Shown here: piece after piece, positions 19,130 through 29,051 of the stretch
How the letters are laid out: every line of letters starts with the position of its first letter
Numbering within the stretch: the first letter of the stretch is position 1
DNA from: Oculatella sp. LEGE 06141
GTDB lineage: Bacteria; Cyanobacteriota; Cyanobacteriia; Elainellales; Elainellaceae
DNA length: 64,000 bases
Assembly (NCBI RefSeq): GCF_015207605.1
Contig: NZ_JADEWO010000002.1
Location: 124,001 to 188,000 of the forward strand
Direction: 5' to 3'
Notes under the pieces: generated by a model
Database searches by the model: none
Seen by the model: only the letters and a program-made list of their open reading frames with translations
What the model was told of the DNA's origin: nothing
Made by a program: the position numbers and the translations under genes

Positions 19130-19163
19130 CGGTCAGATTGCAGCCTTGCAACTGACCGTTTTT
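19130..19163 (+). terminator. Intrinsic terminator between ccsA and the KGK gene
   Basis: A 12-bp stem with one bulged A (cggtcag/ctgaccg outside, ttgca/tgcaa inside, loop gcct) is followed directly by five T residues at 19159-19163. It is 88 bp after ccsA and only 24 bp before the KGK start codon. It should end ccsA transcripts and may also attenuate any read-through into the KGK gene. Confidence 0.8.
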
Positions 19164-19187
19164 CGAGGAAGACTGGGAGAGAGATTA

Positions 19188-19643
19188 ATGGATAAAGGAT
19201 ATGGCTTGCTTGGTGATGACGAAGTTTTATACGTCAACTTTGGCCGCATTCTTATGGCAAACCCCACCTTCAAAGTCAGTGAACTGCTAGATGCGCTAGC
19301 TCAGCTCGTCAGCGAACGAGAAGTTGACTGGTCAGAGGAAACCGAGGGTTGGTTTGGCGATGGGTTAGAATGCGAAGCGCTGCGAGTTGGAAACCAAGGA
19401 TGGCAGCGTGGCAAGGTGAGAATCCGTCTGGAATTTTGCCCCGCAGAAGACAAGCCTAAACTACTGAAAAATCCAGTCAGTCAACGGGAAGAGCCGTATC
19501 AACGTGAGGTGGTTCGTCCACGGGAAGAACCCTACCCACGAGACGAACCCTATTCTCGTGAGGATACCTATCGACGCAGCAACCGGGAAGAAATTTATCC
19601 TAACCGGGGTGACTTCTACGGCGATATTGAAGAAGACTACTAA
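19188..19643 (+). CDS. KGK-domain family protein with repetitive C-terminal tail
   Basis: 151 residues from the ATG at 19188, which has a GGGAGAGAG site; an upstream frame would add 14 residues. The first 100 residues match the cyanobacterial KGK family: Asp-Asp-Glu-Val-Leu-Tyr-Val near the start, Gly-Trp-Gln-Arg-Gly-Lys-Val-Arg and Leu-Glu-Phe-Cys-Pro at the end of the domain. From about 100 on there is a run of Arg-Glu-Glu-Pro-Tyr-like repeats (five imperfect copies) and an acidic end. Function is unknown. It ends 35 bp before tilS and may share its transcript. Confidence 0.75.
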   Translation: MDKGYGLLGDDEVLYVNFGRILMANPTFKVSELLDALAQLVSEREVDWSEETEGWFGDGLECEALRVGNQGWQRGKVRIRLEFCPAEDKPKLLKNPVSQREEPYQREVVRPREEPYPRDEPYSREDTYRRSNREEIYPNRGDFYGDIEEDY

Positions 19644-19678
19644 ACTCACCTCCATCACAGGGATTGAGCAGAAGTTTG

Positions 19679-20674
19679 ATGGTGTCATCTCGTTGGACGC
19701 TGCTTCACGCACGAGTGCATCGTACCGTTCGACAACGGCAGCTATTGCAACAGCAGCAGCGACTACTGGTTGCCGTTTCCGGTGGGCAAGATTCCCTCTG
19801 TTTGGTTCGGCTATTGCTTGATTTACAGCCAAAATGGGAATGGGAATTAGCGATCGCTCACTGTGACCACCGTTGGCGGTCTGACTCCCTCGCAAACGCA
19901 GATTATGTTGAATCGCTTGCCCAAGCCTGGAATGTGAAGTGTCATCGAGCTGTTGCGGCTGAAGCGGTTACAACTGAAGCAGAAGCCCGTCACTGGCGCT
20001 ATGAGGTGCTAGCCACCCTTGCCCAAAGCCAGGGTTATTCAGCCGTCGTTACAGGGCATACGGCTAGCGATCGCGCCGAAACTCTACTTTACAATTTAAT
20101 TCGCGGTAGCGGTGCAGACGGGCTGCAAGCCCTGACATGGAACCGACTGCTGGTACCCGGCGTTCAGCTTGTTCGTCCGCTGTTAGAAATCACGAGAACC
20201 GAAACGGCGCAGTTCTGCCAAACGGCTCATCTGCCTATTTGGGAAGACTCGACCAATCACGATCAACGCTTTGCCCGTAACCGCATTCGGCAAGAACTGT
20301 TGCCTTATCTGCAAACGCACTTTAACCCTCAAGCCGAACAAGCACTGGCTCAAACCGCAGAACTGCTGAGGGCAGATGTAGAATATCTCGAAATGGCGGT
20401 TGATCTGCTGTGGCAGCAAGCAGTTGGAACAGCATCCCACGCAGAACAACTAAACCGTCCAGTGCTGCAACAGGCACCGCTAGCCCTGCAACGGCGAGTG
20501 TTGCGACGGTTTCTGCAAACCATTTTGCCATCGGCTCCCCGCTTTGAACACATTGAAAAGCTAGCAGCGCTGATCACTGCCCCCAACCGAACTCAGACCG
20601 ATCCGTTTCCAGGTGATGCGATCGCCCAGGTTGAGGGAGATTGGATTGTATTGCGATCAAACAACAATCGTTGA
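19679..20674 (+). CDS. tilS: tRNA(Ile)-lysidine synthase TilS
   Basis: 331 residues from the ATG at 19679; an upstream TTG at 19664 is in frame. The PP-loop motif Ser-Gly-Gly-Gln-Asp-Ser is at 34-39, then Cys-Asp-His-Arg-Trp, Val-Val-Thr-Gly-His-Thr-Ala-Ser-Asp-Arg-Ala-Glu-Thr, Asn-Leu-Ile-Arg-Gly-Ser-Gly and Trp-Glu-Asp-Ser-Thr-Asn. The enzyme converts C34 of tRNA-Ile(CAU) to lysidine with ATP and lysine, an essential decoding step. The length fits the shorter TilS class. It converges with hmpF. Confidence 0.94.
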   Translation: MVSSRWTLLHARVHRTVRQRQLLQQQQRLLVAVSGGQDSLCLVRLLLDLQPKWEWELAIAHCDHRWRSDSLANADYVESLAQAWNVKCHRAVAAEAVTTEAEARHWRYEVLATLAQSQGYSAVVTGHTASDRAETLLYNLIRGSGADGLQALTWNRLLVPGVQLVRPLLEITRTETAQFCQTAHLPIWEDSTNHDQRFARNRIRQELLPYLQTHFNPQAEQALAQTAELLRADVEYLEMAVDLLWQQAVGTASHAEQLNRPVLQQAPLALQRRVLRRFLQTILPSAPRFEHIEKLAALITAPNRTQTDPFPGDAIAQVEGDWIVLRSNNNR

Positions 20675-20723
20675 CCGATCAACGCCAGCTTACAGCCATG
20701 TTCATTTACATTCACCACATCCT

Positions 20724-20743
20724 ACACCCCACACCCCACACCC
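20724..20743 (+). repeat. Heptamer tandem repeat (acacccc)
   Basis: Three near-perfect copies of a 7-bp unit lie in the tilS-hmpF convergent spacer. The length resembles the short tandemly repeated heptamers common in cyanobacterial intergenic DNA. It is too short to infer a function. Confidence 0.5.
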
Positions 20744-20809
20744 ATCTTGGCAAGACTGTGGCTGACTCGATTGAGAACTGCTGTAATTAAGCGCCGTGTC
20801 ACCGTTTGT

Positions 20810-22573
20810 TCAGGAAGCGGCTAACTCAGGCATGGGTTCGCCAACCAACCGCTGAATCGCTTGCTGCATTTCGGCAATGGTTTCCTGCTGATAGTCAATT
20901 GCTTCCTGAAACTGAGTCATGACGCTGGCGATCGCTTCCGACTTTAGTTTTAGTTCGTTAAGGCCGTCCTGCGTGGGTTGCAGCATTTCTTGATAGGTAT
21001 TGACTCTGCCCCACATTTCTGACGTAGCTGCCTTTTGAGACTGCCATTCCTGCTCTATCTGCTTAATTTCATTGCGTTTTTCGTCCTGTTCCTGGTGTTG
21101 CCGCTCCACCAATGAAGCCATTTGCTCGATCGTGTCTTTCAGTTGCTGGATTTCTGCTTCGGCCCGCTGTAGCTCCTGAGCGTACTGCTGTTTCAGCGTC
21201 TCGATCTGGCTCAAAACTGGCTCTAAATCAATGTCGCTTTCCACAGCATCACTTCGCGGAAATCCTTGACGACGAGCCAGTACCGCTTGATGCTGCCTTA
21301 AGATGGCTTCTCTTTCCTGCAAATTGCGGCGTTGCCCCACTAACGTCTGATTCAACATCTGATACCGATCTTGCTCATCCGCTCTCTCTGTTTCCAGACG
21401 CAGGCGATCGTATTCACTTGCCTGTTGAATCTGCTGGTTTAGCTCATCAATTGCGTCTTGTTGCAGCGATAATTCTTCTTCCTGGCTAGCAACAAAGCGA
21501 GACATTTTCTCCAGATCGTTTTCTAAATCTTGAGCCAGTTTTTGCAGTTCATCCAACGGCATTTGCTCTAAAGCACCAAGGTCAACTTTTGCTCCAATTC
21601 TAACGCGATCGGACACATCCGCTAACCCGTAAACCCGTTGATAGAGCGTGTCTTGATGCTGAATATGCTGTGTTAGAACAAGAGCATGGTTCTGCTTTGA
21701 CTCAAGCGCCCGTTGCTCGGCTTTGAGTTCTGCCCGAGCTTGTTCCAGGGCATCTTGAGCTTGTTGCCATTCCTGCCAGCGATTTTGCAGATCTTGCCCT
21801 TGGCGATCGATATCTGCTTGAAGCTGATACACAGTCGATTGCTTTTGCTCTAAGTCCTGCCAGCAATGGTTCAGCCTTTCGTTCTGTTGCCCAAACAACG
21901 AAAACGACAAATCAAGCTGCTCCCGGACGAAGGTTGTCGGTGTGACCACCCCAGCGAGGCGATTCAACAACTCGTTCAAATAACGAGCTTGCTCGTCATC
22001 CAGTGCATTAGACTGTTGCAACTCAGCCTGCCGCTCGTCTAAACGGCTTAACTCACCGTGCAACTGAGCCCATGCACCTTCCAATTCTTGATTCTTCCGG
22101 TCGAATTCTTCACGCAGCCGATCAACATCCAGTTGAGCCGTATTAATTTCTTGACGCTGCTGTTCCAGGCGCTCAAAGTCTTCCTCCATCTGCTGCAATT
22201 GTTCCTGTCGGGCTTCCATTTCCATTTCCCGACGGTTCAACTCCTGACTCTGGTAAGTCAGCGATTGCTTCCACTGCTCAATTTCTTCTTCCTGAGTCTT
22301 CGCTTTTTCCTGTAGCCGTGAAAAGTTTTGCAGAATACTGATGAGCTGGCGACTGGCCTCAGAGTGGCGCTGCACTTGACGATTGGCCGTCAAATCAAGC
22401 ATCACTAATGTTCCAGCGTTGTAACTAGACGCATCATCAGGTGCGGGGATAATTTCTTCCCCTGATACGACGCTCCAACACTGTTCTGAGCGCTGACAGG
22501 CGAGCAACTTTAGCTCAGCCTTGCCACTTCCAATCACTCTAGTCTTTTTCAGTACTTCTGCTAGATACAGCAC
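20810..22573 (-). CDS. hmpF: Pilus motility taxis protein HmpF (coiled coil)
   Basis: 587 residues from a GTG at 22571-22573 with GAGGA eight bases upstream. The conserved N-terminus starts Leu-Tyr-Leu-Ala-Glu-Val and continues with Lys-Ala-Glu-Leu-Lys-Leu-Leu-Ala-Cys-Gln and an Asn-Arg-Gln-Val-Gln motif near 65. Most of residues 75-570 is coiled coil, very rich in Gln, Glu and Leu. This matches the cyanobacterial HmpF family, which in filamentous species localises to cell poles or junctions and is needed for type IV pilus function and phototactic motility. It is divergent from the chemotaxis-like operon at 23705-35957, consistent with one functional locus. Confidence 0.88.
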   Translation of the reverse strand: MLYLAEVLKKTRVIGSGKAELKLLACQRSEQCWSVVSGEEIIPAPDDASSYNAGTLVMLDLTANRQVQRHSEASRQLISILQNFSRLQEKAKTQEEEIEQWKQSLTYQSQELNRREMEMEARQEQLQQMEEDFERLEQQRQEINTAQLDVDRLREEFDRKNQELEGAWAQLHGELSRLDERQAELQQSNALDDEQARYLNELLNRLAGVVTPTTFVREQLDLSFSLFGQQNERLNHCWQDLEQKQSTVYQLQADIDRQGQDLQNRWQEWQQAQDALEQARAELKAEQRALESKQNHALVLTQHIQHQDTLYQRVYGLADVSDRVRIGAKVDLGALEQMPLDELQKLAQDLENDLEKMSRFVASQEEELSLQQDAIDELNQQIQQASEYDRLRLETERADEQDRYQMLNQTLVGQRRNLQEREAILRQHQAVLARRQGFPRSDAVESDIDLEPVLSQIETLKQQYAQELQRAEAEIQQLKDTIEQMASLVERQHQEQDEKRNEIKQIEQEWQSQKAATSEMWGRVNTYQEMLQPTQDGLNELKLKSEAIASVMTQFQEAIDYQQETIAEMQQAIQRLVGEPMPELAAS

Positions 22574-23704
22574 GCCGATAATCCTCTTTAGTGTCTATGC
22601 TCGACCTGCAACGGCTTTTTGATCAGTTATTTAGCTAAATTGAGTCCAGTTTAAGGAAGCAGCGTTGGCAAAACAACCTGTTTTAGTGATTCTAGTCCAA
22701 CAACCCGACTCGATCGCATCGGCCATCACAACGATATTGCTGATTCAATCAAAGATTGGAGCTAATTCTTACTGAACCACCGCCTGAGGTGATCCCATAA
22801 CCATGATTCGTTGAGAACTTAGCAGATTCATTTGCAGGTTGGGAAGGGTTTTGTTTTTGCCTTCAAAAAATAATCGCATCGTTCGTACTGGACTCCTACA
22901 GACAAATGGGAGGTATAAGGACTTAAATCAAAGCTAGTTCGAAGGAACCAGTCAACTCTATCACTCAGATTGAGTGCTGCCGTTGGTTGGGCACCACGGG
23001 GTTCAGGTGTACGAGCCATTGACCAATATTAATGTTGTCGCCGCTCTCCTCAAACCAGCCGAATGACTCGTATCGTTATAGTTCTTTCGTTATACCAGGC
23101 AAATGTTGACGATCAGCGAAATACATCTCCACGGAATATAGATCTGAAATTAGCCCCTGATGACCTTTGTCAAACTCACCTGGTGGAGAACAGCGCATCT
23201 GTTGTGAACTTGCTTTGTAGCGAGTATAGTCCCAGAAAATGTCGGTCTCACTGATCAGCTTTCCCTCGATTCCGCCATAATTCACTATCAATCAACAGTT
23301 GCCTGATGGGACTTGAAGAACAGCTACACAACCGATATGTAGCTTGTTGGGGGCAACCTGCATTACTCAGGCTCAATCTAGGGAAAGATAAGGTAGCTGA
23401 TGTTGAAATTCGACGCGAAATGCTGAGTGCCTGGTGTCTAAAAGGTATTGCCTGGCAAAATTACGGTTGCAAAGTAGATGCAATCGCGTTTGAGACTACA
23501 GGCCAAAAGCCATAAACATCAGATTTTTCCCGTGAAAACGTAAGGAGAGATATATTTATATGACATGTGCAGGTTTCTGACTGATTGAATATAGACTAGA
23601 GCGCTAACAGGCGCTATGGCTGACTTGCAAGCTGCAAGCGGCTGGCCGGGTAATGGGACAATTGGGCTTGAATCAGGCTGTTTTTGGGAGAGCGTTTTGA
23701 CTAC
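22574..23704. other. 1.1-kb spacer between hmpF and the chemotaxis operon
   Basis: No supported gene. Short frames at 22828-23019 (minus), 23063-23254 (plus), 23076-23291 (minus) and 23306-23515 (plus) overlap or lack ribosome-binding sites and domains. A six-codon frame at about 23561, preceded by AAGGAGAG, could be a leader peptide or chance. A small inverted repeat (cttgca/tgcaag) is near 23625-23640. The region very probably holds the divergent promoters of hmpF and the operon, perhaps with long 5' leaders. Confidence 0.45.
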
Positions 23705-24985
23705 ATGCAGGGAAAGTTGAGCGAGATCGATATTCGCAGCATCCTACAGCTCATTGAGCTAGGTCAGCGAACAGGTGAATTGTTCGTCGAGTCCTACGGT
23801 TCGGCTATAGGTACAGATGGAAGCGATCGCCCCTTCAAGACCTCCATTGAGCAATCGTGGTTTGTGTTCTTTCTCAACGGCCAAATCATTTATGCCAGTG
23901 ATAGTAACCACACCCTATCGCGCTTACGAGACCATCTCAAACGCTTCAAACTAGACGACAGGCTGAATCAAACGAGTGTTCCGGCGATCGCTACGACCAA
24001 CGCTCCAGAATACGGTCATCTGTGGGCGTTACTAGAAAACCATGTCCTGACACCCGCTCAAGGACGCAGCATCATTCAAAGCATGGTGCATGAAACCTTG
24101 TTTGATTTGCTGAGCTTGCACCAAGGCTCATTTATCTTCGAAACGAGTCCAGCCCTCTCTCCTCAGCTCACCACTCTGGAAATTCCTCCTCTGATTGCCA
24201 AAATCATGAAACAGATTCAAGAGTGGAAGCAATTTCATCCGCTGATTCAGTCGCCGAGTCAATGCCCAATCATTACAGATGAAGTGCAACTGAAAGAGAC
24301 GTTAACAGCCAATACGCTTAGAACATTAAGACGCTGGGTTGACGGGAAGACGTCAATTCGGCAGATGGCACGCTACCTCAATCGGGATATTCTCACCGTT
24401 GCTAAAGCACTTTATCCTTGTGTTCAGCAAGGTGCTGTTCAGCTATTACCGCTAGTCTCGCCAGAGGGAAAGCGCAAACAGTCGTTTGGTTTGTTTCAAC
24501 CCGACAAAATTCCGCGAGTGGTTTGTATCGATGACGGCACAACGATTCGCAAAGCCGTGGAATATATATTGAGCCAGCATGGCTATGAAGCTACCGCGAT
24601 CAGTAATCCGCTCAAGGCGTTAAGTCTGGTCTTTCAACTCAAGCCCGATTTAATCCTGTGCGATATTGCAATGCCCGAACTAGACGGCTACGAAATTTGT
24701 GCCATGCTTCGCAAATCTACGGCGTTCCGCCAAACGCCAATTGTTATGCTCACGGGAAAGGACGGGTTTATCGATCGCGTCAAAGCACGGATGGTCGGGG
24801 CTACAGACTACCTAACCAAACCCTTTGGAGAAAGTGAGCTGTTAATGTTGGTGGAAAAGTACGTAGGTTTGGGCTACCCCGATCGACCAACTCCAGGCAA
24901 ACTACTAGCAGATGCACTACAAGATGAGTTAGATATTAATATTCCTGAAGCAACGTCTGCTTCACTCCCCTTGCCACGATATTGA
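23705..24985 (+). CDS. PatA/PilG-like response regulator (DUF4388-type N-terminus plus receiver)
   Basis: About 426 residues from the ATG at 23705; an in-frame TTG at 23684 is the alternative. The N-terminus Gly-Lys-Leu-Ser-Glu-Ile-Asp-Ile-Arg-Ser-Ile-Leu-Gln-Leu is the PATAN/DUF4388 signature of PatA, PixG and TaxP-type proteins. The C-terminal receiver (about 270-390) has Asp-Asp at the acidic site, Cys-Asp-Ile-Ala-Met-Pro with the phospho-acceptor Asp, Met-Leu-Thr and Thr-Lys-Pro. In Synechocystis and Nostoc this is the first gene of the taxis operons, and PATAN proteins can bind pilus motor components. The cheY gene starts 99 bp downstream. Confidence 0.9.
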   Translation: MQGKLSEIDIRSILQLIELGQRTGELFVESYGSAIGTDGSDRPFKTSIEQSWFVFFLNGQIIYASDSNHTLSRLRDHLKRFKLDDRLNQTSVPAIATTNAPEYGHLWALLENHVLTPAQGRSIIQSMVHETLFDLLSLHQGSFIFETSPALSPQLTTLEIPPLIAKIMKQIQEWKQFHPLIQSPSQCPIITDEVQLKETLTANTLRTLRRWVDGKTSIRQMARYLNRDILTVAKALYPCVQQGAVQLLPLVSPEGKRKQSFGLFQPDKIPRVVCIDDGTTIRKAVEYILSQHGYEATAISNPLKALSLVFQLKPDLILCDIAMPELDGYEICAMLRKSTAFRQTPIVMLTGKDGFIDRVKARMVGATDYLTKPFGESELLMLVEKYVGLGYPDRPTPGKLLADALQDELDINIPEATSASLPLPRY

Positions 24986-25084
24986 GGATAGACAATTCTT
25001 TACAGTTCGTTAAATTTTTAAGCTACAAAGTTGAGTCGAGGTGAATCTTTCCCGTTAGAATTCGCGGTTAGCAGGTAGAGAGGA

Positions 25085-25450
25085 ATGAATACAGTTTTAG
25101 TGGTAGAAGACAGCGTTGCCCAACGGGAGATGATCACCGACCTATTAGAGGGAAGTGGGTTGAGTGTCACAGTTGCAAGTGATGGAATTGAAGCATTGGA
25201 ACAGATTCAGGGGCACCCCCCCGATTTGGTCGTTTTAGATATTGTAATGCCGCGCATGAACGGTTATGAAGTGTGCCGACGGTTAAAGGCTGACCCCAAA
25301 ACCCAGCATGTTCCGGTGGTAATGTGTTCTTCGAAAGGCGAAGAGTTCGATCGCTACTGGGGCATGAAACAAGGAGCAGATGCATACATTGCCAAACCGT
25401 TTCAGCCGACAGAACTGGTAGGCACCGTCAAACAACTACTGCGAGGATAG
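25085..25450 (+). CDS. CheY-like single-domain response regulator (PilH/HmpB type)
   Basis: 121 residues, a receiver only. It has Glu-Asp at the acidic site near residue 8, phospho-acceptor Asp in Val-Leu-Asp-Ile-Val-Met-Pro, Cys-Ser-Ser-Lys as the switch Ser region and Ala-Lys-Pro-Phe with the conserved Lys. All key residues are kept, so it should be phosphorylated by the CheA in this operon. The GAGAGGA site precedes the ATG. Ten bases separate it from cheW. Confidence 0.93.
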   Translation: MNTVLVVEDSVAQREMITDLLEGSGLSVTVASDGIEALEQIQGHPPDLVVLDIVMPRMNGYEVCRRLKADPKTQHVPVVMCSSKGEEFDRYWGMKQGADAYIAKPFQPTELVGTVKQLLRG

Positions 25451-25460
25451 GTCGAGCGAA

Positions 25461-25991
25461 ATGATTGGGACTCCAGACTTTTTAACGGGCAGAGGGCAAG
25501 ATCAAGCTCCAGAATTTCAGGAGTTGGAAAGCCCTGAAGGTGAGTTACATCTTCGGTTTTACGTCACATCAGGTGATGAATTTGCCCTTCCCGCAACTGG
25601 CATCCGCGAGGTGATTTCCCCACCTCCAGACCGAATCACTCCTATTCCTAATGTTTCGCCCCTGCTTCTGGGTACTCTCAATGTGCGAGGAAGAGTGATT
25701 TGGGTTGCTGACCTGGGTCAGTTTTTGGGAGATCCTGCTCCTTTAAGCACCGATCGACCAGAAATTTCGGTGATTGCTGTTGAAGATCAGGACGCTATGC
25801 TAGGCTTGGCGGTTGACCGGATTGTTGGCATGGATTGGCTTAGCATAGATGAGGTGCAGATGCCAACGAATGTTCCAGACGGAATGGCTCCTTTCCTTCG
25901 AGGTGAGTGGTCGCTGAGCAAGGAAAGCGATCGATTTCTTCGGCTGCTAGATCAAGTAGCGATACTGCGATCGGCACGGTGGGCAGCATGA
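25461..25991 (+). CDS. CheW-like coupling protein (PilI/HmpC type)
   Basis: 176 residues. The CheW fold begins at about 28 with Leu-Arg-Phe-Tyr-Val and includes Ile-Arg-Glu-Val-Ile, Ile-Pro-Asn-Val-Ser-Pro-Leu-Leu-Leu-Gly-Thr-Leu-Asn-Val-Arg-Gly and Val-Asp-Arg-Ile-Val-Gly, which are typical. It couples the receptor encoded next to the CheA kinase in arrays at the membrane. The 25-residue N-terminal extension is variable. It is followed after 48 bp by the receptor gene. Confidence 0.92.
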   Translation: MIGTPDFLTGRGQDQAPEFQELESPEGELHLRFYVTSGDEFALPATGIREVISPPPDRITPIPNVSPLLLGTLNVRGRVIWVADLGQFLGDPAPLSTDRPEISVIAVEDQDAMLGLAVDRIVGMDWLSIDEVQMPTNVPDGMAPFLRGEWSLSKESDRFLRLLDQVAILRSARWAA

Positions 25992-26039
25992 ACGAACGTT
26001 TAAGCAAAATCGGACACTTGCACGGGTAGGAGAAGGCAG

Positions 26040-28811
26040 ATGGGATCAGGCATTGAATATGCACAGGAGTATCAGCAAGCCGAAAAAGCCTACATGTTAG
26101 GCAGCTACGAAGAGGCGGCAGAGATTATCGATCGGCTGGTTGAAAGCTATCCAGATGACCCAAATGTGCGGTTATTGCGAGGTCATATCTACTGCTATGG
26201 ACTTCAGCAATACGACATCGCCAAAGAACAATACGAATCCGTTTTAGGGCTGACATCGGATGCCGAATACGTTGACTATGCCAACAACGGTTTAGCTTAT
26301 GCCAGTCAATTCAGCAGTGCCGAAGAGTCAGCCGAGAGAGATTTAACCTATCAAGACATCGATTCAGATTTTGTAAGTACAGTTGACTCCTCTTCTGGCT
26401 ACACTGACCAAAACCGCTGGGAAGAGGATGTTACTCCATCGATTGATGATGATTTTGATTTCGACGAAATTGAACTGGAAAGCATAGACAACTCAATTGC
26501 TGTTCCCGATCAGGATAGTCACTCAGCTCCTAATCCTCAGCCTTCTACCTTTGACGATCCGTTTGCTGTCGGTAACGAAGATTACCAAGATCCTCTTGAT
26601 CAATTTGACGATCCGTTTGCGATCGATCCACCTCTCAACAGCCCGAATTCTACTGAAACGGACTCCCTGGCTGGATACAGCAATTTTGACGAAACATTCC
26701 CTGATGATTTGGGTGACTTTGACGAGGACTTTGCTCCGTCAAACGAACTGTTCAACTCAAATCATCAGCCTTACCTGAACGATGTTGAACAAGGTAATTC
26801 TGGCTCCAGTCGTCATCCTAGCGATGATGAAACTTTTTTCATGGGGCCGGAGAATTCAGAGATAGATGTCAATCAAAACCATGCTGAGCTGGATCAGAGC
26901 TACTCCTATTCAAACTCTAATTACAGCGATCCGTACAACCAAACTGAAGGCATTTTTGCTACGGATGATACTGGCTTCGATTTAGATGAATTTGACGAAA
27001 ACGACTTCTCGACGCATGACGATTCTTCATTCCCAGAGAGTTCGTCTGCTGACAGCACCAGTAATATTGATTTTCTGGACGAATTTGACGAGTTTGATGA
27101 TCTAGGCAGCATTCCTGATTTTGACTTGTCGGATAACTCGGTTGGTTTTACTAGCCCATCTGTTGCTTCAGAACTCAACTCATCGGCTAGTAGCTCCATT
27201 AATACGAGTGACATTGGCTTCGACTTTGGCGACAGCAACGACCAATCAGTGATCCGAGAAGATGAGATCTTCAGTATTTCTGGAGCCGCCGAACCACTTC
27301 CCTCATTTACGCAGACAGACAGTCGTAATGTCGAACCAGACGTTGGTGTCGATCAAGGCGCGTTAGGTTTCATAGAAAACGCTCCTTTAGCTAAAAAGAA
27401 AATATGGATTGCAGGAATTACTGGTTTAGTATCACTGGCGGCAGTCGCATTTGTTAGCTATGCCTCTAGTTTCACGGTCATTCGAGACGGGACGATTTCT
27501 GATCAAACAAAAGCTGAGGTAATTGGTCGGCTGCGCGGAACCGGGTTGCTGATGAGCCTGGTTGCTGGTGTGGTTGGTGGCGGAACTGCCTTGGCGCTCA
27601 GCAACATCACTACCAAACGCATCAAGCAGACAGCTTTCGATTTGCAGAGTCAATTTGAAGCGGTGTCTCAGGGCAACCTGAACGCTCGGGCTACAGTTTA
27701 TTCGCAAGATGAACTGGGTCAGTTGGCTACCGAGTTCAACCAGATGGCTCGAGTGATTTTGACCACGACTAGCGAAGCTCAGCGCAAAGCAGAGGAGCAA
27801 GAGCAGGCAAAAGAAGATTTACAGCGTCAGGTCATTCGCTTGCTGGATGATGTAGAAGGTGCGGCTCGAGGCGATTTAACGGTGCAGGCAGAGGTCACTG
27901 CTGATGTGCTAGGAGCCGTGGCTGATTCCTTTAACCTGACGATTCAAAATTTGCGTGAAATTGTGCAACAGGTGAAGCTAGCGGCTCGTCAAGTTGCCAA
28001 GGGGTCTTCAGAGAATGAGATATTTGCGCGATCGCTCTCGTCCGACGCGCTGCGTCAGGCTGAAGAACTGGCCGTCACATTGAACTCTGTTCAGGTCATG
28101 ACCGATTCAATTCAGCGGGTGGCCGAAAGCGCTCGTGAAGCAGAAGAGGTCGCTCGTTCTGCTTCTGCAACGGCTTTGAAGGGTGGTGAAGCGGTAGAGC
28201 GAACAGTATCAGGGATTCTGGAGATTCGAGAAACGGTTGCTGAAACAACGCGAAAAGTCAAGCGATTGGCTGAATCGTCTCAGGAAATCTCTAAGATTGT
28301 GGCATTAATCTCTCAGATTGCCTCTCGCACCAATCTGTTGGCGCTGAATGCCAGCATTGAAGCTGCTAGAGCTGGAGAAGCGGGTCGAGGATTTGCAATC
28401 GTGGCCGATGAGGTGCGGCAACTTGCTGACCGGGCTGCAAAAGCGTCAAAAGAGATTGAGCAAATTGTGTTGCAAATTCAAAGTGAGACCGGGTCAGTCA
28501 TGACGGCGATGGAAGAAGGTACTCAGCAGGTGATTGAGGGAACTCGTTTGGCAGAACAAGCAAAGCGATCGCTCGAAGACATCATTCAGGTGTCTAACCG
28601 CATTGATGTCCTGGTGCGCTCTATCACGGCAGATACTGTTGAACAAACTGAAACGTCCCGTGCAGTCGCACAGGTCATGCAGTCTGTTGAACTAACCGCA
28701 CAAGAAACATCTCAAGAAGCTCAACGAGTCTCTGGTTCCCTGCAAAACTTGGTGGGGGTTGCTCGAGACCTGCTAACATCCGTTGAACGGTTCCGAGTCG
28801 AGAAACTATAG
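26040..28811 (+). CDS. Methyl-accepting taxis protein (PilJ/HmpD type) with TPR-like head and acidic spacer
   Basis: 923 residues with AGGAGAAGG before the ATG. Residues 1-95 form TPR-like helices. Residues of about 100-445 are low-complexity and acidic, rich in Asp, Glu, Ser, Asn and Phe with repeated Phe-Asp-Asp-Pro-Phe and Phe-Asp-Glu-Phe clusters. TM1 is at about 454-474 and TM2 at about 501-523, leaving only some 27 residues outside. HAMP sequence follows (about 525-590), then a second HAMP-like linker and the signalling domain, whose hairpin tip around 763 reads [12 protein letters not shown]. There is no GAF domain, so it is PilJ- rather than PixJ-like. With its head in the cytoplasm, sensing is probably internal. 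Confidence 0.92.
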   Translation: MGSGIEYAQEYQQAEKAYMLGSYEEAAEIIDRLVESYPDDPNVRLLRGHIYCYGLQQYDIAKEQYESVLGLTSDAEYVDYANNGLAYASQFSSAEESAERDLTYQDIDSDFVSTVDSSSGYTDQNRWEEDVTPSIDDDFDFDEIELESIDNSIAVPDQDSHSAPNPQPSTFDDPFAVGNEDYQDPLDQFDDPFAIDPPLNSPNSTETDSLAGYSNFDETFPDDLGDFDEDFAPSNELFNSNHQPYLNDVEQGNSGSSRHPSDDETFFMGPENSEIDVNQNHAELDQSYSYSNSNYSDPYNQTEGIFATDDTGFDLDEFDENDFSTHDDSSFPESSSADSTSNIDFLDEFDEFDDLGSIPDFDLSDNSVGFTSPSVASELNSSASSSINTSDIGFDFGDSNDQSVIREDEIFSISGAAEPLPSFTQTDSRNVEPDVGVDQGALGFIENAPLAKKKIWIAGITGLVSLAAVAFVSYASSFTVIRDGTISDQTKAEVIGRLRGTGLLMSLVAGVVGGGTALALSNITTKRIKQTAFDLQSQFEAVSQGNLNARATVYSQDELGQLATEFNQMARVILTTTSEAQRKAEEQEQAKEDLQRQVIRLLDDVEGAARGDLTVQAEVTADVLGAVADSFNLTIQNLREIVQQVKLAARQVAKGSSENEIFARSLSSDALRQAEELAVTLNSVQVMTDSIQRVAESAREAEEVARSASATALKGGEAVERTVSGILEIRETVAETTRKVKRLAESSQEISKIVALISQIASRTNLLALNASIEAARAGEAGRGFAIVADEVRQLADRAAKASKEIEQIVLQIQSETGSVMTAMEEGTQQVIEGTRLAEQAKRSLEDIIQVSNRIDVLVRSITADTVEQTETSRAVAQVMQSVELTAQETSQEAQRVSGSLQNLVGVARDLLTSVERFRVEKL

Positions 28812-29051
28812 ATGTCATTACTCGCTGACTTATAGCTGGCTTAGAGTAGAGAAGACCAATTGATGTCGTAAATGGAGGGATTGGGTACATTAAAGCAAGC
28901 TGGTTGAGCACCAGTCAGCACTGAACTTGCAGAAGGGGGCATTCTCGTTCATCGGCTGACAGGCTTTGATCCTGTTGGTTATCCAACTTTAGTCACGGGC
29001 GTCAGCGGGTTTTCCATAAGCATCGCCCACCGCATCCGGAGGAACTTTGCT

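Noticed and set aside
22828-23515. Four short frames between hmpF and the PatA-like gene
   Set aside because: They overlap on opposite strands and none has a ribosome-binding site or recognisable protein pattern.
26040-28811. Phytochrome-like (PixJ) photoreceptor identity for the taxis receptor
   Set aside because: No GAF domain or bilin-binding Cys motif is present; the N-terminal half is TPR-like plus acidic spacer.
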